64,000 nucleotides of DNA from Chara braunii. Lineage: Eukaryota > Streptophyta > Charophyceae > Charales > Characeae. Each line of letters starts with the position of its first letter. Positions within the stretch are counted from its first letter, which is position 1. The DNA is taken from positions 126,070 to 190,069 of the forward strand of contig BFEA01000079.1 in NCBI GenBank assembly GCA_003427395.1, read 5' to 3'. The position numbers and the translations under genes are program-made. Below, piece by piece: positions 54,541 through 64,000 of the stretch. The notes under the pieces are model-generated. The model worked only from the letters and a program-made list of their open reading frames with translations. It searched no databases and was not told the DNA's origin.

Positions 54541-55690
54541 GTGGTCCCGTCAACAATGATCTGATTAAGAAGGTGCAGATAGGATAGCCGACAAATTGCT
54601 ATTCCAAAAACTGACATCCACGATAGGCTTTGTATTACGAACGATGAGGAAGTTCGCAGTTTGATCCTAGTGGAGTGCCACGACACTGAAGGCTGGAGGA
54701 AAACCCATGCTAATCTCCTCTGGTCCTACACCTGGGTCAGAATGAAACGCGACTGCATTGCATACATCCAAGGCTGCAACGTGCGTCAACGGAACAAGAG
54801 CTCCACGCAGCCTCCCCTTGGACTGTTAAAGTCGTTGCCTATCCCATCAGGTCCCAAAGACTTCGTGTCTATCGACTTTATGGACACCAACGTTAGAAGT
54901 AGAAATGGGAAGAGTCAGATAATGGTTGTTGTTGACAGGTTTAGTAAATATGTTCTTTTTATTCTGCTGCCTGCAGAGGCAAAGACCGACTTAGTCATTA
55001 GGGAGTTCTTCAACGATTGGGTCAAATACTGCAGACACCCTTTGACTATCGTTAGTGCTAGAGATATGAGGTTCACAGGCGAGCACTGGCAACAACTGAT
55101 GAAAGTCTATGGGTCACGGTTGACTATGTCATCGGGAAGGCACCTAGAGTGGGTCACGGTTGACTATGTTGTCGGGAAGGCACCCATAGACCAATGGCCA
55201 GACCGAGCAGATGAATAAGCTGCTACAGCAAGTGCTACACATGTACATTAGACCAGACCAGGTTGATTGGGATGAGCATCTTCCCAAGGTAGTGTGTGCC
55301 TACAATAATTCTGTGCACTTAGCCACTGCGCGCACACCGAACGAACTGAACAAGGGTTGGCGCCCCATGCATCCTGTTGACTGCCTGAACCCGGACCGGA
55401 TTCAGAGACTACCACCCGGTACAAGGGAATTTGCTGTTCAGTACGAGAAGGATCTTCAAACAAGTAAAGGAGAACACACGGAAAGCCCAGCACCAAATGG
55501 TAGAGCAGGCTAATAAACACCGCAGACCGTCACAGTTCGCAGTAGGTGATTTGGTGTGGGTCAAGTCCAAAGAGTTCGTTCTGGAGGAGGGGATATCACA
55601 AAAGTTGTTGTCCGCCTATAGGGGACCATGGCAGATTCTCCATGTGATTGGTGACACAGATGGTGCTGTCCGCGTATAGAGGACCATGGG
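54541..55690 (+). pseudogene. pol: element H integrase
   Basis: Integrase read in three frames. The HHCC region is reduced (ECHDTEGWRKTHANLL, CNVRQRNK: one zinc Cys is Arg). First core Asp present (FVSIDFMDTNV); the second sits in SARDMRF where the family has SDRD, so the catalytic Asp is Ala. A 40-bp direct duplication (55,111 and 55,151) shifts the frame before the Glu motif (QTEQMNK is split). The C-terminal part (YNNSVHLATARTPNEL, LPPGTREF, QFAVGDLVWVKSKEF) is good. A 58-bp duplication (55,611 and 55,669) repeats the start of the post-core module. Confidence 0.87.
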
Positions 55691-56058
55691 AGATTCTCGA
55701 TGTGATTGTCGACGCAGATGGTCCCTCCTACACAATAGAAATCCCACCCCATCTACACACTTATTCGGTCTTCCATGCTTCTAAGTTACTTCCGCGTGTC
55801 ACTAATGATAAGTTCCCCTCACGAAGGTCTATGATACCACTCGATATGGACAGCAAATATGATGTGGACCGCATTGTCACAGAAGACACATCTAGGACAG
55901 GATGCAGAGGGAGACCCCAGCAACAGTACAAAGTCGGATTTTGCTTACCAGGAACCTCAAGAAGATTGCTGGTTAACGAGAAACTGCTAGAGACAGGCCC
56001 ACACATAGTTTCCTATTACAAGACGGCACGCAGAGGAATCAACGTCGTAGATCGATAA
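55648..56058 (+). pseudogene. pol: element H post-integrase module and chromodomain-like tail
   Basis: GPWEILDVIVDADGPSYTIEIP, HTYSVFHASKLLP, then KYDVDRIVTEDTS, GRPQQQYKVGF and a tail GINVVDR-stop at 56,056-56,058. It aligns with B's tail at 9,660-10,113. Confidence 0.85.
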
Positions 56059-56102
56059 AGTTGCAACTTTCTTCGATGACCTCAAAATTAGGCCAGCGGG
56101 AG

Positions 56103-57196
56103 TGAAAGGATTTCACGCTGCAGACACCCGAGTCTCGGTTCCAGGGTCCCAAATTGTCTCAGTCCCATTTGGTCCCAGTCCCAGATGGTCACGGTCCCAC
56201 CTGTCCAAGAGATGGTTATGGAAGGCCCAAAATTCGGGTTTTTTCGCCCCATCACCACAAGCGAAGTCGTTGAAAAATTGCGAACAAACAATGCAGGCTC
56301 ATAGTACAGACATAAAAAAATTCGCCGAAAATGACACCACCTATTAACCATCAGTGCTGGTAGTTAGGTCCCAGGTAGGGTCTGTAGGGTCCCAGGGTCC
56401 GTAGGAAGTCGAAGCGTCATAGGCCACAGACCGGTAAAATTCCAACCAGTGCCGGACAAGAAAAGTCCAGGCCCAAAGTCCAATTTTGCAGCAGCGTCCC
56501 AGGAAAAGTCTGGAACATGCCGGGCAACCAAAATTCATGCAGCAGACAGGCCGTGGGTGACCGGTACCGGTCAGAAGCAGACCGCGGCCAAGTCAAGCAA
56601 CCATTAATAGCTGCTACAGTGCTGCTCACACATCTTTGGTCATGCATGAGATCATTGCGGAAATGCTGCTGGTTGCTCGTGCGAAATCACAGCTTGGACA
56701 GTGCACCAAACGGCCTGCAGGGTGGTGCACAGTTAGGGTTGAGGAAGGAGAAGGCGTCCATAGCCACCATAGCTGCAGTTGCAGTTGAAGAAGACGCAAA
56801 TGTATCCAGGGTTACAATCCTAGTAGCAGATAGGGAGCGACAGAGGAGAGAGACAGAGCGATGCAAGAGTTGAGAGAGAAGTCAGGTGGAGAGAGAGAGG
56901 TACTCACATGAGGAGGGTGCTTGGTTACATACCTGATTGAGGTTGTTGTTGGATGCACTGATGAGCGGTGGTCACAATTGTCGTGTCACAATTGTCGGAT
57001 GCGCTGATGGGCGCTGGTTACTGTTGTTGGCTACGCCGATGAGCGCTGACTATTTAAAATGTGCATAATTTGAGTATTCATTGAACTTTTCTGAGCTGCG
57101 TTGATTTGGTGTTCCATATCTGGTCTTGGTGTGAATCTTCATGTGAGCTTTCTTTGTGCATGTTGTTTGGCGAGTGATTGGAAGCGGATAATTGCA
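56103..57196 (+). mobile_element. 3' LTR of element H
   Basis: Begins TGAAAGGATTTCACG after a purine tract (GCGGGAG, 56,096-56,102) and ends GCGGATAATTGCA. It contains a short GA tract (56,876-56,900) and the sequence shared with the 5' LTR at the window start. A 136-bp MITE lies inside. Same family as the LTRs at 1-288 and 10,328. Confidence 0.75.
56214..56349. mobile_element. 136-bp MITE, small relative of 51,686 element
   Basis: Ends GGTTATGGAAGGCCCAAAA... and ...CTATTAACC. The centre 'ttgcgaacaaac-atgcagg' is the complement of a stretch in the 386-bp element. Inserted in H's LTR, so younger than it. Confidence 0.75.
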
Positions 57197-58235
57197 CTTT
57201 CCTTTTTACCCCCTTAATCTGTGCATTACGGGTGGATCTGGTGTTCAGATTAGGTGAGTTGGACTTCCTCTTCTGTGTTTCTTTCTTTTCTTTTCTTTTT
57301 TATCTCTCTTTTCTTCTTTTTCCTTACTATTTGGTGTCCGAGCATGTGTTTTCGCATGCGCGGTCAGCCAAAACTCGGTCCAAGACAACATTTCAAAAGG
57401 CTGCTGCGTCCTGGCCATTACTATTCACCTAACACACTACCGGCCCTGGGCCGAACCCGTACAACCAGAGGGAGTCCAACTCATGAGCCACACGACATAA
57501 GCAACAAGGTGGTGGGAGATGGTGAGATAGTCGGGACAGTAGAGACACATTGTGTATGGGCTTGTGTGTGTATTTTGTACAACAGCCTAATATGAACACC
57601 AGAGGAAACAACCAACCTGCGAAAGGTCACAATGCACTGCCATCCAAAAAGCATCCCAAGAACCTCCCACAACACCAGGACTGTCATTGCTCAAACCACT
57701 CTAGAGGCCGCCCTGTCCCATCTGCTCCAAACAAGTAGCCCATGGGAATCGCACCCATAGAAAACATTGTCTGAGATTCTTTATGAAGATCTTGAGGCCA
57801 AACAAACCGAGTTGTGACTGCGCTATATAAGAACAATCATGCAGCGACCATTCTCTGCATGTCATTTCAGAAGCTAGAGAGGGGAAGAAGAGTTCATGCC
57901 CTCGAGTGCTCTGTGAGTTGCTTAAGGTCACAAAACAAGTAGAGAGGATGCATTACATCTTGGCTGGGGCTAGGATAGCTGGCCCTTATGTGGCCTACTG
58001 CGGCTAAAATACTCCACTTGGGCGGAGCTCAGACTCTTCTGGCGTGTGAATCCACATGATTCATGGAGTATTTCAATTTGAGGCCGCATTAAGCTGCTGG
58101 GCCTGGTGTTGTTATGTTCTTTTTTTTTTATAAGTATTGGTAGATATTTTTGATTGTCTGGCATACTATAAGAATTTGGTACTAGTGTTTTTATGGTCAA
58201 GAAATCTGGAGGGATTGTCCTCTTTTGGAATTAAT
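57197..58235. other. unassigned sequence
   Basis: No gene recognised. Pyrimidine-rich 57,270-57,330 and a T9-run at 58,121. Confidence 0.5.
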
Positions 58236-58590
58236 TTGGGACGCTGGACCCGACTTCCAGGAGGAGAAAGTAATATTTCCTGCGAGTGCTTAGGGCGTAC
58301 TCACACCTGGGCTCCCTGGATGTGTTTGACAGCAATTACAGCCAGATTCGGCTGAAAAGATACTGGTGTGAGCAGGGCCTTCCTGTCAATGCTTAGTGCG
58401 TACAGGCCTGGGCTTCCTGAATGTGTTTGACAGCAATCACAGCCAGGTTCAGCTGAAAAAATACTAGCCAGAGTACGGCATTCCTGACAATGCTTAGTAG
58501 GGCGCACTCCCCACCTGTGCTTCCTGAATGTGTTGACAGAAATTACAGCCAGATTCAGCTGAAGAAATACTAAGTGTATGTATGGCCTTG
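58236..58590. repeat. LINE 3' UTR scrap followed by ~105-bp tandem repeat, three units
   Basis: 58,238-58,262 carries GGGACGCTGGACCCG as in the LINE 3' UTRs. Then three units with 'ctgaatgtgtttgacagcaattacagcca-attcagctgaa' at 58,321, 58,422 and 58,529 (offsets about 101 and 107). The core matches the repeat at 37.9 kb. Confidence 0.8.
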
Positions 58591-59386
58591 GTGAATAGAG
58601 AAGCAGAAAATAACCACTACCCCAGCGAGGGACCTCGAAACGGACCTGAGCGCATTTCCAGCTTTAGTCACCTGACGGAATTGTATGACGGAGGCCATGG
58701 TCCACGAACGAACTACTGTCGTCCCCCAAGCATAACAAAATTGCAAGTTTGAGTCAGGTACACAGCTATAACGGCTATATAATATGTCTTATCCTCAAGG
58801 GAAGGGTTTAGCCCTCAAAATTGATCATAGAAAAATGAAAAATGCTGACCTTGGGCGTCGATGCACAGCTCAGCCAATGTATACAAAGAAGATTGAGAGA
58901 AGAATGTAGATTAGTTTTGAAGGGGAAAAAAAGGCAACTGTATCGTCAGCCAGAAGGTGGAAAGATCCACTCTTTTTCTGGCCTTCTCACATTAATTTTG
59001 GTGATGGGTGGAGCCAGGTCCCTTAGAACATGTTTCGTGCAAAAAGTGCATCTTCTGTGGGGCTGACCCCGGCGCGGAAAGCCCTCTGTCGGACATTTTC
59101 CCTGGGTCATAACCCCCGACACCTCAACAACCCTTATAGAAAAAGTGCACCTTCCAACATTTTCCCCCACTATGGGCACACTTGAGGTATGAGGGACGTC
59201 ACTCACACAATAGCACGTGTTCTTTCAAAGGGGGTAGCACCGAAACTTACTTGGGGCGTACTCGCACTAGCACTCTCCTGACCGTAACTGTGGCCTAACA
59301 GGGATGTATCTGACCGCAATTACGCCCAGAACCAAGTAAAGAAGTCCTAGAGTGGGTATGCCCTAGTATTCATCGCAGTTCTGCAT
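58591..59386. other. unassigned; lone MITE end and small direct repeats
   Basis: At 58,714-58,738 'TACTGTCGTCCCCCAAGCAT' resembles one end of the 109-bp MITE without a partner. 'aaaaagtgca-cttc' occurs at 59,040 and 59,139. Near 59,310 is another 'tgtatctgaccgcaattacg' core. Confidence 0.45.
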
Positions 59387-59728
59387 CCGAACTCATGACA
59401 CGTTCGATTAACAGCTACATGAATTATGTACATCATGTCAGCCACATGGATCGGGCGCGTTCCAGACCTTTAACAGACAGGCTGAAGGACCTTTCACCAG
59501 ACAGATGTCATGAGTTCGGCTCACATTCAAGTCACATGTGCCCCACACTTGTGCTCAAAGAAGTCTCTATCACTATATATATGTTAGAGCCTGGTTCCGC
59601 CACTCGCTAATTAGAACAATGCACTCGTCATACGCCCCTTCCCAAACATCTTTTCAGAGAATTCTTCATCAGTATTTATTAGAGCGTCCTTCTGCCACTT
59701 ACCAGTTACACAAAAATGACGAGTGCAT
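59387..59728. repeat. two inverted-repeat pairs
   Basis: CCGAACTCATGACA (59,389-59,402) pairs with TGTCATGAGTTCGG (about 59,506-59,519). ATGCACTCGTCAT (59,620-59,632) pairs with ATGACGAGTGCAT (59,717-59,729). These may be hairpin or MITE remnants; nothing coding. Confidence 0.65.
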
Positions 59729-59984
59729 CTTGCCACCTTCTACTGCACGATACATTCGCCATTTGGCCTGTTACAGTTACTGTAGCCTAACCAAGCCCTC
59801 TAGCGCTTGTGTGCCATCCATGCGTACATAACAAGTAGAGTCACCGCGCATGCCTTAAACCACCACTACCCCACCCAGCTACCCACGAGAATGTGCGGGG
59901 TAAAAGCGCGCCACACAAAGGCTCACGGGACGCAAAAGGCTGGCAGCGCCCAGTAGGTCCTCCCGCGGTGAGGGTTGGGTAGTC

Positions 59985-60160
59985 CACCGTCCGGGCAAAA
60001 AAAACTGAGCATCAGGAAAATTCAGGTCGGAGGTACTCGTGGTTTAACCAGCAATGCTTGGGGTGTGGGATTGCACTTGATCACCTTCCGGGCAAAACTG
60101 ACCATCAGGAAAATTCAGGTCGGAGGTATTCGTGGTTTAACCAGCAAGGATTGCACTTGA
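59985..60160. repeat. 93-bp direct duplication
   Basis: 'atcaggaaaattcaggtcgg' starts at 60,011 and 60,104, with 'cgtggtttaaccagcaa' after each. Nearly identical, so recent. Confidence 0.9.
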
Positions 60161-60320
60161 GCATCCATAGTCTAGCCGGAAGAGCCAATGAACAGTGAAA
60201 ATGAAGATGACATCTATATAGTTTATCTAGTAAGTGTAGATGAGATCCGTATATGAACTACAAGTGGGTCGACAGAGGTGGGGAGGGGATGACACACAGC
60301 ACAGTGCGGCGGGGTGTGTC

Positions 60321-60495
60321 ATCAGGATTTGAGCTCATGAGCTGTTACCAACATCTACATGTGTGTACCATTCAGGATTTGGAAACATGAGCCCGTTGTT
60401 ATCAGCTAGGCATGTGTACTATAGAGGATCTCAAAACACCACCTGTTTATCAACAGCTACATCCCCTTGTGTGTATCATTCGGGACTTGAACTCT
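60321..60495. repeat. ~50-57-bp degenerate tandem repeat, about three units
   Basis: Units contain 'cattcaggattt', 'acatgagc' and 'atcagcta-atgtgta' at about 60,321, 60,371 and 60,421, with a partial unit at 60,477. No coding signal. Confidence 0.7.
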
Positions 60496-60682
60496 CTCGC
60501 CAAAAAAAACGCCTTCCGCCACGACAGACCTGATCTTTCTTTCCTTTTTGAACTTTTTTCTCCGCCCCGCCCCCCCGGCCAAGGCTGCCATCCATTCTGC
60601 GCAGCAGCAGCCCAGTGGCAGTGAGTATCCATCCATTCTGGGGGAACACCAGCCCGGTTCCTATTTCACGGGAAATCGCACT

Positions 60683-60753
60683 TGCGGATAACGGGAATCG
60701 AACCCATATCCCCTGCTTGGAAGGCAGACAATTTACCTTTAATCTATATCCGC
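60683..60753 (-). tRNA. trnG-UCC: tRNA-Gly (UCC), organelle type
   Basis: A 71-base full cloverleaf on the minus strand. A 7-bp acceptor stem (GCGGATA with TATCCGC, all paired) leads to discriminator A. The D stem is GATT/AATT. The anticodon stem is TCTGC/GCAGG with loop CTTCCAA, so the anticodon is UCC. The variable loop has four bases and the T stem is ATGGG/CCCGT with loop TTCGATT. The B box matches consensus; the A box is weak and no T4 Pol III terminator follows. These traits and the AT-rich arms resemble mitochondrial or plastid trnG, so it is probably an organelle DNA insertion; a functional nuclear gene is possible but less likely. Confidence 0.88.
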
Positions 60754-60968
60754 TATTTACATATTGAATGGATTGACTCAGGCTCTTCTGGGTGAACGTA
60801 AAGTCTCCCTATCTTCACTCAAAGACTAAGAGCAGTCAACATAAAGCAGGGTAACCATGGAACGCACGCTCATCCCAACAGAGGCGATCTTATCTTCACG
60901 TCGAGGGATTAGGGGCTAGAGATACAGATAGCGATTATGATCACTACAAGAGAGAGATTAGAGATAAA

Positions 60969-61091
60969 GGGCCTCGCTGCACAACTCTCGAAATGTGCAA
61001 AACGAGAGTGAATCTTCCGCTAGAATATGGAAAGATACACGGCCATGATTTTTGTCTTTTTGTGCATTTCAAGAGTAGTGCAGCGAGGCCC
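60969..61091. mobile_element. 123-bp inverted-repeat element
   Basis: Arms of about 37 bases, GGGCCTCGCTGCAC...CTCGAAATG and the near complement CATTTCAAGAG...GTGCAGCGAGGCCC, around a short centre. It is flanked by AAA on both sides, which may be a 3-bp target copy. Non-coding; a single copy in this window. Confidence 0.75.
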
Positions 61092-61136
61092 AAAGTTCGA
61101 GATTATTACAGAGGGATTAGAGATTAGATATCAGGA

Positions 61137-61157
61137 ATAGAGAGAGAGAGAGAGAGA
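61137..61157. repeat. short (GA)n tract
   Basis: About ten GA units; another is at 61,424-61,446. Confidence 0.9.
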
Positions 61158-62619
61158 CCGAGAAGTGTGACAACGTGTGTAGTACGCATGTGATTGTGTC
61201 CATGTACGTGTCTGCGCGCCGTGCGAAAATAGGGTAAAACGAGCTCCCGACACTTGTCTCTATGTAGCGACAAACGTAAGCGTTGAGCGAGCTGGAGCAG
61301 ACGGAGATGACAGAAAGCAGAGAAGACAGAAACGAATGGAAAACAGTGGGAACGACGGCACGCAAATAGAGGAGGGTTTCTTTTGGTTTCTTCTCCAGGG
61401 TCATCCTGAATGGATAGCAGCCACAGAGAGAGAGAGAGAGAGAGAGTGGCGGGGGGGTTGGGGAGGGGAAGGGAAGAGGTCGCAAACGAACGGTAAGAAT
61501 AGAGGCAGTGCCTCCGCGCCTGCAAGAGAGAGGAGAGAGAGTGAATGAGAAGGGTGTCATGGGGAAACGCGATGAATAACAGACCACCGGGTAGAGTTGT
61601 GAGGCCCCCCGACCTTGTTAAACTTTTCCAAAATTGTCGTAAAAAATCGGTTTGCCGCTCAGGAAATAAAAGGCAACATCGCATCCCGAGCACCTCGGCC
61701 GCTTGTTAGGTCAGCCATCTATTTTATGCATCGGGATTATGCGTTTCGAAACAAAATTCGCCCGTCACTTGTGAATCCAACGGGTAATTTTGTCTGAGAC
61801 GACGGAGCTCGTAGTACTTCAACGAGAGTGAACAAAATCCAATCCAAAAACCCTAATCTCCGACACCTAAGAGAAGTTGCGCGATCGGGAATCCTTTCCC
61901 CCTACCCCCCCTTTTCTGCCAGTGGAGATCGCCCTCCCTGTCCATCCGTGATCATGGGAGGGAGCCACCTCACAACCCTACACGCGTGTAGCAGAAGGAC
62001 AAGAGGACAAGGAGGCCGCAAGCGCGGTGGGAGGCTGAGGGAGGAGGAGAATAAGCAGGAAGAGAATGTAGAGGAGAAAAGAGGAGAAGGAAGACGGTGA
62101 CGAAGGAGGTGGAAGTCGGAAGAAGGAGAACCAGGCGCTCCCCCGCTCCTCCTCCCACACGACGCCCCCACCCTCTTCCAACCCGTGCACACAAGTCGGA
62201 GCCGGTCGCGACTGCGCTCCTCGCCCCGTCTATGTAGGAGGGATCGACGCTGCTGCGCGAGGGAGGAGAGGCGTGATCACGCCATTCCCTGCCCCTTCCG
62301 CAGGGAGCGGGGGGAAGTAGAAGTATAAATTCTGAAACTTCAAAAAAAAAAAAAAAAAAGGAAAAGAAAGTGAAACCCCGTCGTTCCGAAACGCGAAACT
62401 CCAGATGTCGGCTTCTTCCCGGTGGGGAAAAAAGAAGGAACTTTTACCGCATGCCCCGGAGCACAGATGAAACTTATTACTGTAAAAGCGATGAAAATGG
62501 TTAAGTTCGGTCTGGCTTTCCCCTTGCCCCCTCCCCAACCTCTTATTCACCATGCTTTCTTCCACAGAACACCCATTGACATTCTTTTCCAATATACAAA
62601 AAGCATAGCGGCCGTGACA
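61158..62619. other. unassigned sequence
   Basis: No gene recognised. Overlapping minus-strand frames (61,117-61,693) are Ser/Leu-rich by composition and share no known motif. Purine-rich 62,000-62,120. Confidence 0.5.
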
Positions 62620-62728
62620 TACCGTATTCCCCCGAACACAACGCACCCTCATTTCGGCTGTACCTGACCGGAAATATAGCTTGTACGCATTCATTATCAG
62701 GGTGCGTTATGTTCGGGAGACGCCGGTA
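62620..62728. mobile_element. 109-bp MITE, copy 3
   Basis: TA-flanked. Left end CCGTATTCCCCCGAACACAA; right end GTTATGTTCGGGAGACGCCGG. The interior ('ggaaatatagcttgtacgca') is the complement of the interior of copy 1, so it lies in the opposite orientation. Confidence 0.87.
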
Positions 62729-63493
62729 GGCACATGCCCCTAAGGACTAGGGACATACACCAGGAATACCCACCCTGGATGTATTCGATGTCGCACTCCG
62801 AACATCGTGGATGTCTCGACGCCGAGTTTCAAACGCCGGACTTGCTCGATGCAACGCCGTCGACCAATTTCTCCGCCCCCCTCTTCGCCTCCTCGACCAC
62901 CACCAAAAAAATAGGGGGGTCAAAGAAAAGGTCTGCGGGAATGGCCATTCTGCTCGCATTCGCACGGCACATGTTCACATTCCCATGCCACAGTTTACTC
63001 AACAGTGAATTTACTTCTTTCATTCAGTTTTGGGGTGACATGCCCCATTCCCCAATTTCACCCCCCCCGCAGTGGCTCCTGTCAAAATCGGTAAAGGTCC
63101 GATTTTCCATTTTTTTGGGGATCACTAACAAAATGCCCGTGAAAGCGAAAAAACGCAAGAATCGCTGGGTTGCTTGAAGCGAAAGGGGACACACAGCAGC
63201 AGAATTGGATGCATATGGCTGCTGGATTGGCGATAGAATAGGGAGGGGATAAAGGACAGCTTCATCATAAAGGTCAGGCTACCACGACATACACGTGGAC
63301 AGTCGGTGACGATTGCCGTGAAGGAGTCGAAAGCAAGAGAGTAGCAGAAAAATTAACATTTTGAGTGACAGCATGGCCGGGGGGGAGAGGGGGGGAACAA
63401 AAGAGAGCAGGATTACGGCAAAAAAGAGACACGAACGCTGTAATTGCTTTCTTGTATGGAAAAAAAAGGGCGACGTCCTGAGGTAATTCAGAT
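62729..63493. other. unassigned sequence
   Basis: No gene recognised; a 147-codon plus-strand frame (62,734-63,177) has no motif I know. Confidence 0.5.
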
Positions 63494-63580
63494 TTGGACT
63501 GACCGGCCCCAGGTAATTTAATTTCGTTCTGTTCATCTGATTATAGCAGAATTCGAGCATCGCTCTGTACGTCAACAGCT
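63494..63580. repeat. relative of the 213-bp repeat at 11.1 kb
   Basis: 'ggactgacc-gc-ccaggtaatt' and 'ttc-ttcatctgatt' match the start of the 11,150 and 11,363 units with gaps. Confidence 0.6.
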
Positions 63581-63711
63581 CATGGGTATACCCCAACTAC
63601 AGCAGACTCAGCAGTCGCTGTGAAGTCTGTCGAATAGGTGGGGAAAGAACATCAGTCCAAGAAAGTTGCGTTCGAGTTTATGATTGAGAGGAATCGAGTT
63701 CGAGATTCACA

Positions 63712-63877
63712 GAAGGAGAACGAGCGAGAGAGCGGAGAAGCTGCTAGACAGGGACCACCGGGCCTTGAGGTCAACGAATGAGAGAGAGAGAGAGAGAAAG
63801 AGAAATCTCATAGAAGGCGAACAGGCGAGAGAGCGGAGAAGCTGACCGATAGGGGGCGGGCCTTGAGGTAAAGGCAT

Positions 63878-63960
<83 letters not shown>
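63712..63960. repeat. 109-bp direct duplication and terminal (GA)n
   Basis: 'gcgagagagcggagaagctg' occurs at 63,724 and 63,833, each followed by 'gggccttgaggt' and a GA tract. The second GA tract (63,882-63,960) is about 79 bases long, the first (63,780-63,796) short. Confidence 0.88.
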
Positions 63961-63966
<6 letters not shown>

Positions 63967-64000
63967 TTAAGGCAAAAGAGGACCCCCGGCGCGACAGCAG

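Noticed and set aside
61117-61693. Overlapping minus-strand frames of 156 and 189 codons
   Set aside because: Ser/Leu-rich only because of GA/CT tracts; two frames overlap and neither has a motif.

Overview
This window looks like repeat-dominated nuclear DNA of a streptophyte, and a charophyte alga such as Chara is my best guess. The guess rests on Ty3/gypsy elements primed by initiator tRNA-Met (primer sites of the TGGTATCAGAGC type), long GA/CT microsatellites (two run into N gaps), plant-type LINE debris, and an organelle-type tRNA-Gly(UCC) of a kind kept by charophyte and bryophyte mitochondria. I found no host protein gene I can name. Nearly every long reading frame belongs to a decayed retroelement.

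Layout. 1-10.9 kb: a plus-strand Ty3 element with a 5' LTR end, primer site, coiled-coil and RGG-rich gag, and two successive pol segments (A, then B). B's reverse transcriptase is split by a 1,027-bp solo LTR, its integrase carries a 291-bp in-frame duplication, and its 3' LTR runs into a gap. 11.1-12.3 kb: a 213-bp tandem repeat and unassigned DNA. 12.3-28.8 kb: a minus-strand Ty3 element C with both LTRs, primer site and polypurine tract, into which a complete 6.7-kb plus-strand element D has inserted, with a 4-bp target duplication. 28.8-36.5 kb: low-complexity DNA, then truncated elements E (minus), F (minus) and G (plus, with 3' LTR). 36.5-42.4 kb: ~110-bp repeats and three LINE fragments, one broken by two MITEs. 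42.4-49.4 kb: mostly unique-looking DNA holding the most unusual feature of the window, two adjacent arrays of imperfect hairpins (45.96-46.8 and 47.0-47.6 kb) whose paired arms differ between copies but stay complementary. 49.4-57.2 kb: two more LINE fragments, a CT microsatellite, a MITE and Ty3 element H with a 3' LTR. 57.2-64 kb: small tandem and inverted repeats, the tRNA-Gly, two MITEs and GA tracts.

How the parts relate. Ty3 gag-protease-RT-RNase H-integrase-chromodomain units, LINE ORF2 fragments and short inverted-repeat elements have repeatedly inserted into one another. All autonomous copies carry stops, frameshifts or lost catalytic residues, so none appears able to move now. The reconstructable history is: solo LTR into B, MITE into the gag, D into C, MITEs into a LINE, MITE into H's LTR. 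The hairpin arrays are the best candidate for something undescribed.
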